Positions 62,951 through 64,000 of a stretch of 64,000 nt of DNA are shown one piece after another. Made by a program: the position numbers and the translations under genes. The stretch comes from Pseudomonas sp. BN411. GTDB taxonomy: Bacteria > Pseudomonadota > Gammaproteobacteria > Pseudomonadales > Pseudomonadaceae. Position 1 is the stretch's first letter. Each line of letters begins with the position of its first letter. The stretch covers positions 1 to 64,000 of the forward strand of contig NZ_SSOM01000061.1 in NCBI RefSeq assembly GCF_029871235.1. The letters are read 5' to 3'. The notes under the pieces were generated by a model. That model saw only the letters and a list, made by a program, of their open reading frames with translations, did not search any database and was not told the origin of the DNA.

Positions 62951-64000
62951 ATGAAGAAGTCTTACACACGCGGAACGCAGGATCAGCCCCTCCTCTGCCA
63001 GACCATTGGAGAAGCTTTTGACGAGGCCATCGTGCGCTATGGTAATCGCCCTGCTCTGGTTTCGGCGCGCCAAGGGCTGCGCTACAGCTGGAAGGAGTTG
63101 GGAGAGGCTGTGGAGATATGTGCCCGGGCCTTTCTTGCATTGGGAATTGGCCGTGGTGAGCGCATTGGCATTTGGTCGACAAATTGTGCTGAGTGGACTG
63201 TTGTACAGCTGGCCAGCGCAAAGGTCGGTGCCGTCCTAGTCAACATCAATCCGGCTTACCGACGTTCAGAGTTGGAGTACGTGCTGGCGCAATCGGGCTG
63301 TTGCTGGGTGATCTGCTCCGACTCATTCAAGTCGACCAATTATCACGAAATAGTCCGCGCTGTGGTTCCGTCGATTGTCTCCTCGAGTCCAGGCAATCTG
63401 AACGTAGGCGAGTTTCCCCAATTGCGTGGCGTCATCACGTTAGCCGACGAGGCGCCTGAGGGCTTTTTGCCATGGGCGGCTCTCGCTGGCTTGGCCGAGC
63501 ACATCGGCTCAGACCTGTTGCGTCAACGTGAGCTCACCTTGCAGTTCGATGACCCAATCAATATCCAGTACACGTCCGGGACTACGGGGTTTCCGAAGGG
63601 GGCCACGCTCAGCCACTACAACATTCTGAACAACGGTTACATGGTTGGCGCCCGGTTGGGGTTGACCCAGCAGGACAAGTTAATAATCCCAGTTCCGCTG
63701 TATCACTGCTTCGGCATGGTTATGGGTAACCTGGCTTGCCTGACTCATGGCGCAACAATGCTTTACCCCGGTCCGTCATTTGAGCCTGATGCCACTTTGC
63801 GCATGGTCGCTGAAGAGCGTGCCACCGTGTTGTATGGCGTGCCGACTATGTTCATTGCGTTGCTGGATCACCCGGCGCGGGCCCAGGTTGATCTAAGCAG
63901 CCTGCGTACAGGCATCATGGCCGGTGCCACTTGCCCTATAGACGTGATGCGTAGGGTAATCGGCGAATTGCATATGACCCAGGTGCAGATCGCTTACGGA
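62951..64000 (+). CDS. Acyl-CoA synthetase/AMP-dependent ligase (3' end beyond window)
   Basis: The first 350 residues of an AMP-forming fatty-acyl-CoA ligase (family length about 550). ATP-binding P-loop [12 protein letters not shown] and the following [14 protein letters not shown] match the medium/long-chain acyl-CoA synthetase group. ATG 62951 follows GGAGAGAG, 25 bp after the ALDH stop, so it belongs to the same operon. It would activate the carboxylic acid end product for beta-oxidation. The C-terminal hinge and lysine lie outside the window. Confidence 0.92.
   Translation, partial: MKKSYTRGTQDQPLLCQTIGEAFDEAIVRYGNRPALVSARQGLRYSWKELGEAVEICARAFLALGIGRGERIGIWSTNCAEWTVVQLASAKVGAVLVNINPAYRRSELEYVLAQSGCCWVICSDSFKSTNYHEIVRAVVPSIVSSSPGNLNVGEFPQLRGVITLADEAPEGFLPWAALAGLAEHIGSDLLRQRELTLQFDDPINIQYTSGTTGFPKGATLSHYNILNNGYMVGARLGLTQQDKLIIPVPLYHCFGMVMGNLACLTHGATMLYPGPSFEPDATLRMVAEERATVLYGVPTMFIALLDHPARAQVDLSSLRTGIMAGATCPIDVMRRVIGELHMTQVQIAYG

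Overview
The window is about 64 kb of a Pseudomonas chromosome. The evidence is the high GC content of the left part, an EF-P with Arg32 next to the rhamnosyltransferase EarP, MvaT-type H-NS, and a gene order (earP, efp, ohrR-type regulator, type II DAHP synthase, deaD, tpm, htpX, alaA, msrB, gpx, ospR, sagS, GST, tRNA-Glu, tRNA-Gly) that, from memory, parallels the PA2852 to PA2820 stretch of P. aeruginosa PAO1. There are no rRNA genes and no CRISPR array.

Region 1 (1-7.3 kb) is an accessory metabolic block. On the minus strand lie a FeaR-like AraC regulator, a flavoprotein carrying the catalytic residues of nitroalkane oxidase rather than acyl-CoA dehydrogenase, an outer-membrane channel-like protein and an aldehyde dehydrogenase. 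Together they suggest uptake and oxidation of a nitroalkane (or similar compound) through an aldehyde to an acid. Beside it an HxlR regulator diverges from a quinone-oxidoreductase/RidA pair.

Region 2 (7.6-40.8 kb) is ordinary core genome: small conserved proteins, a chemoreceptor, EF-P and its modifying enzyme, redox and peroxide-response genes, and two LysR genes. One LysR gene lies next to a TauE-type exporter and the other diverges from a DUF1127 gene. The rest holds a YcaQ-type DNA glycosylase, DAHP synthase, a flavin monooxygenase, the DeaD helicase, HtpX, AlaA, MsrB/Gpx/OspR, SagS and fRMsr. A recurrent palindromic repeat sits between convergent gene pairs. The region ends with a strong promoter and tRNA-Glu(TTC)/tRNA-Gly(GCC).

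Region 3 (40.8 kb to the end) looks like a genomic island inserted at the tRNA-Gly gene. Its first 7 kb is an eroding integration module: a P4-type integrase with an unusual C-terminal extension, a second tyrosine recombinase with a 36-bp internal tandem duplication, an orphan Xre/ParS-type antitoxin domain protein, a broken inositol-phosphatase gene plus a duplicated fragment, an MvaT paralogue with a remnant of a second one, and a nitrate/taurine-type binding protein pseudogene. From 47.9 kb onward the base composition looks lower in GC and a coherent catabolic cluster begins. It comprises an esterase/lactonase, DUF1302 and DUF1329 envelope proteins, a zinc alcohol dehydrogenase, a YCF48-type protein, an MMPL/RND transporter, a LuxR regulator, a cyclopentadecanone/steroid-type Baeyer-Villiger monooxygenase, a hydroxysteroid-dehydrogenase-like SDR, an aldehyde dehydrogenase and an acyl-CoA ligase cut by the window end. 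Read as a pathway, a cyclic alcohol goes to a ketone (SDR), a lactone (BVMO), a hydroxy acid (esterase), an aldehyde and a dicarboxylic acid (ADH, ALDH), then a CoA thioester. A 23-bp near-palindromic element occurs once upstream of each of three transcription units in this cluster and is a candidate operator for the local LuxR protein. This catabolic island, its envelope module and its shared operator are the most interesting part of the window.
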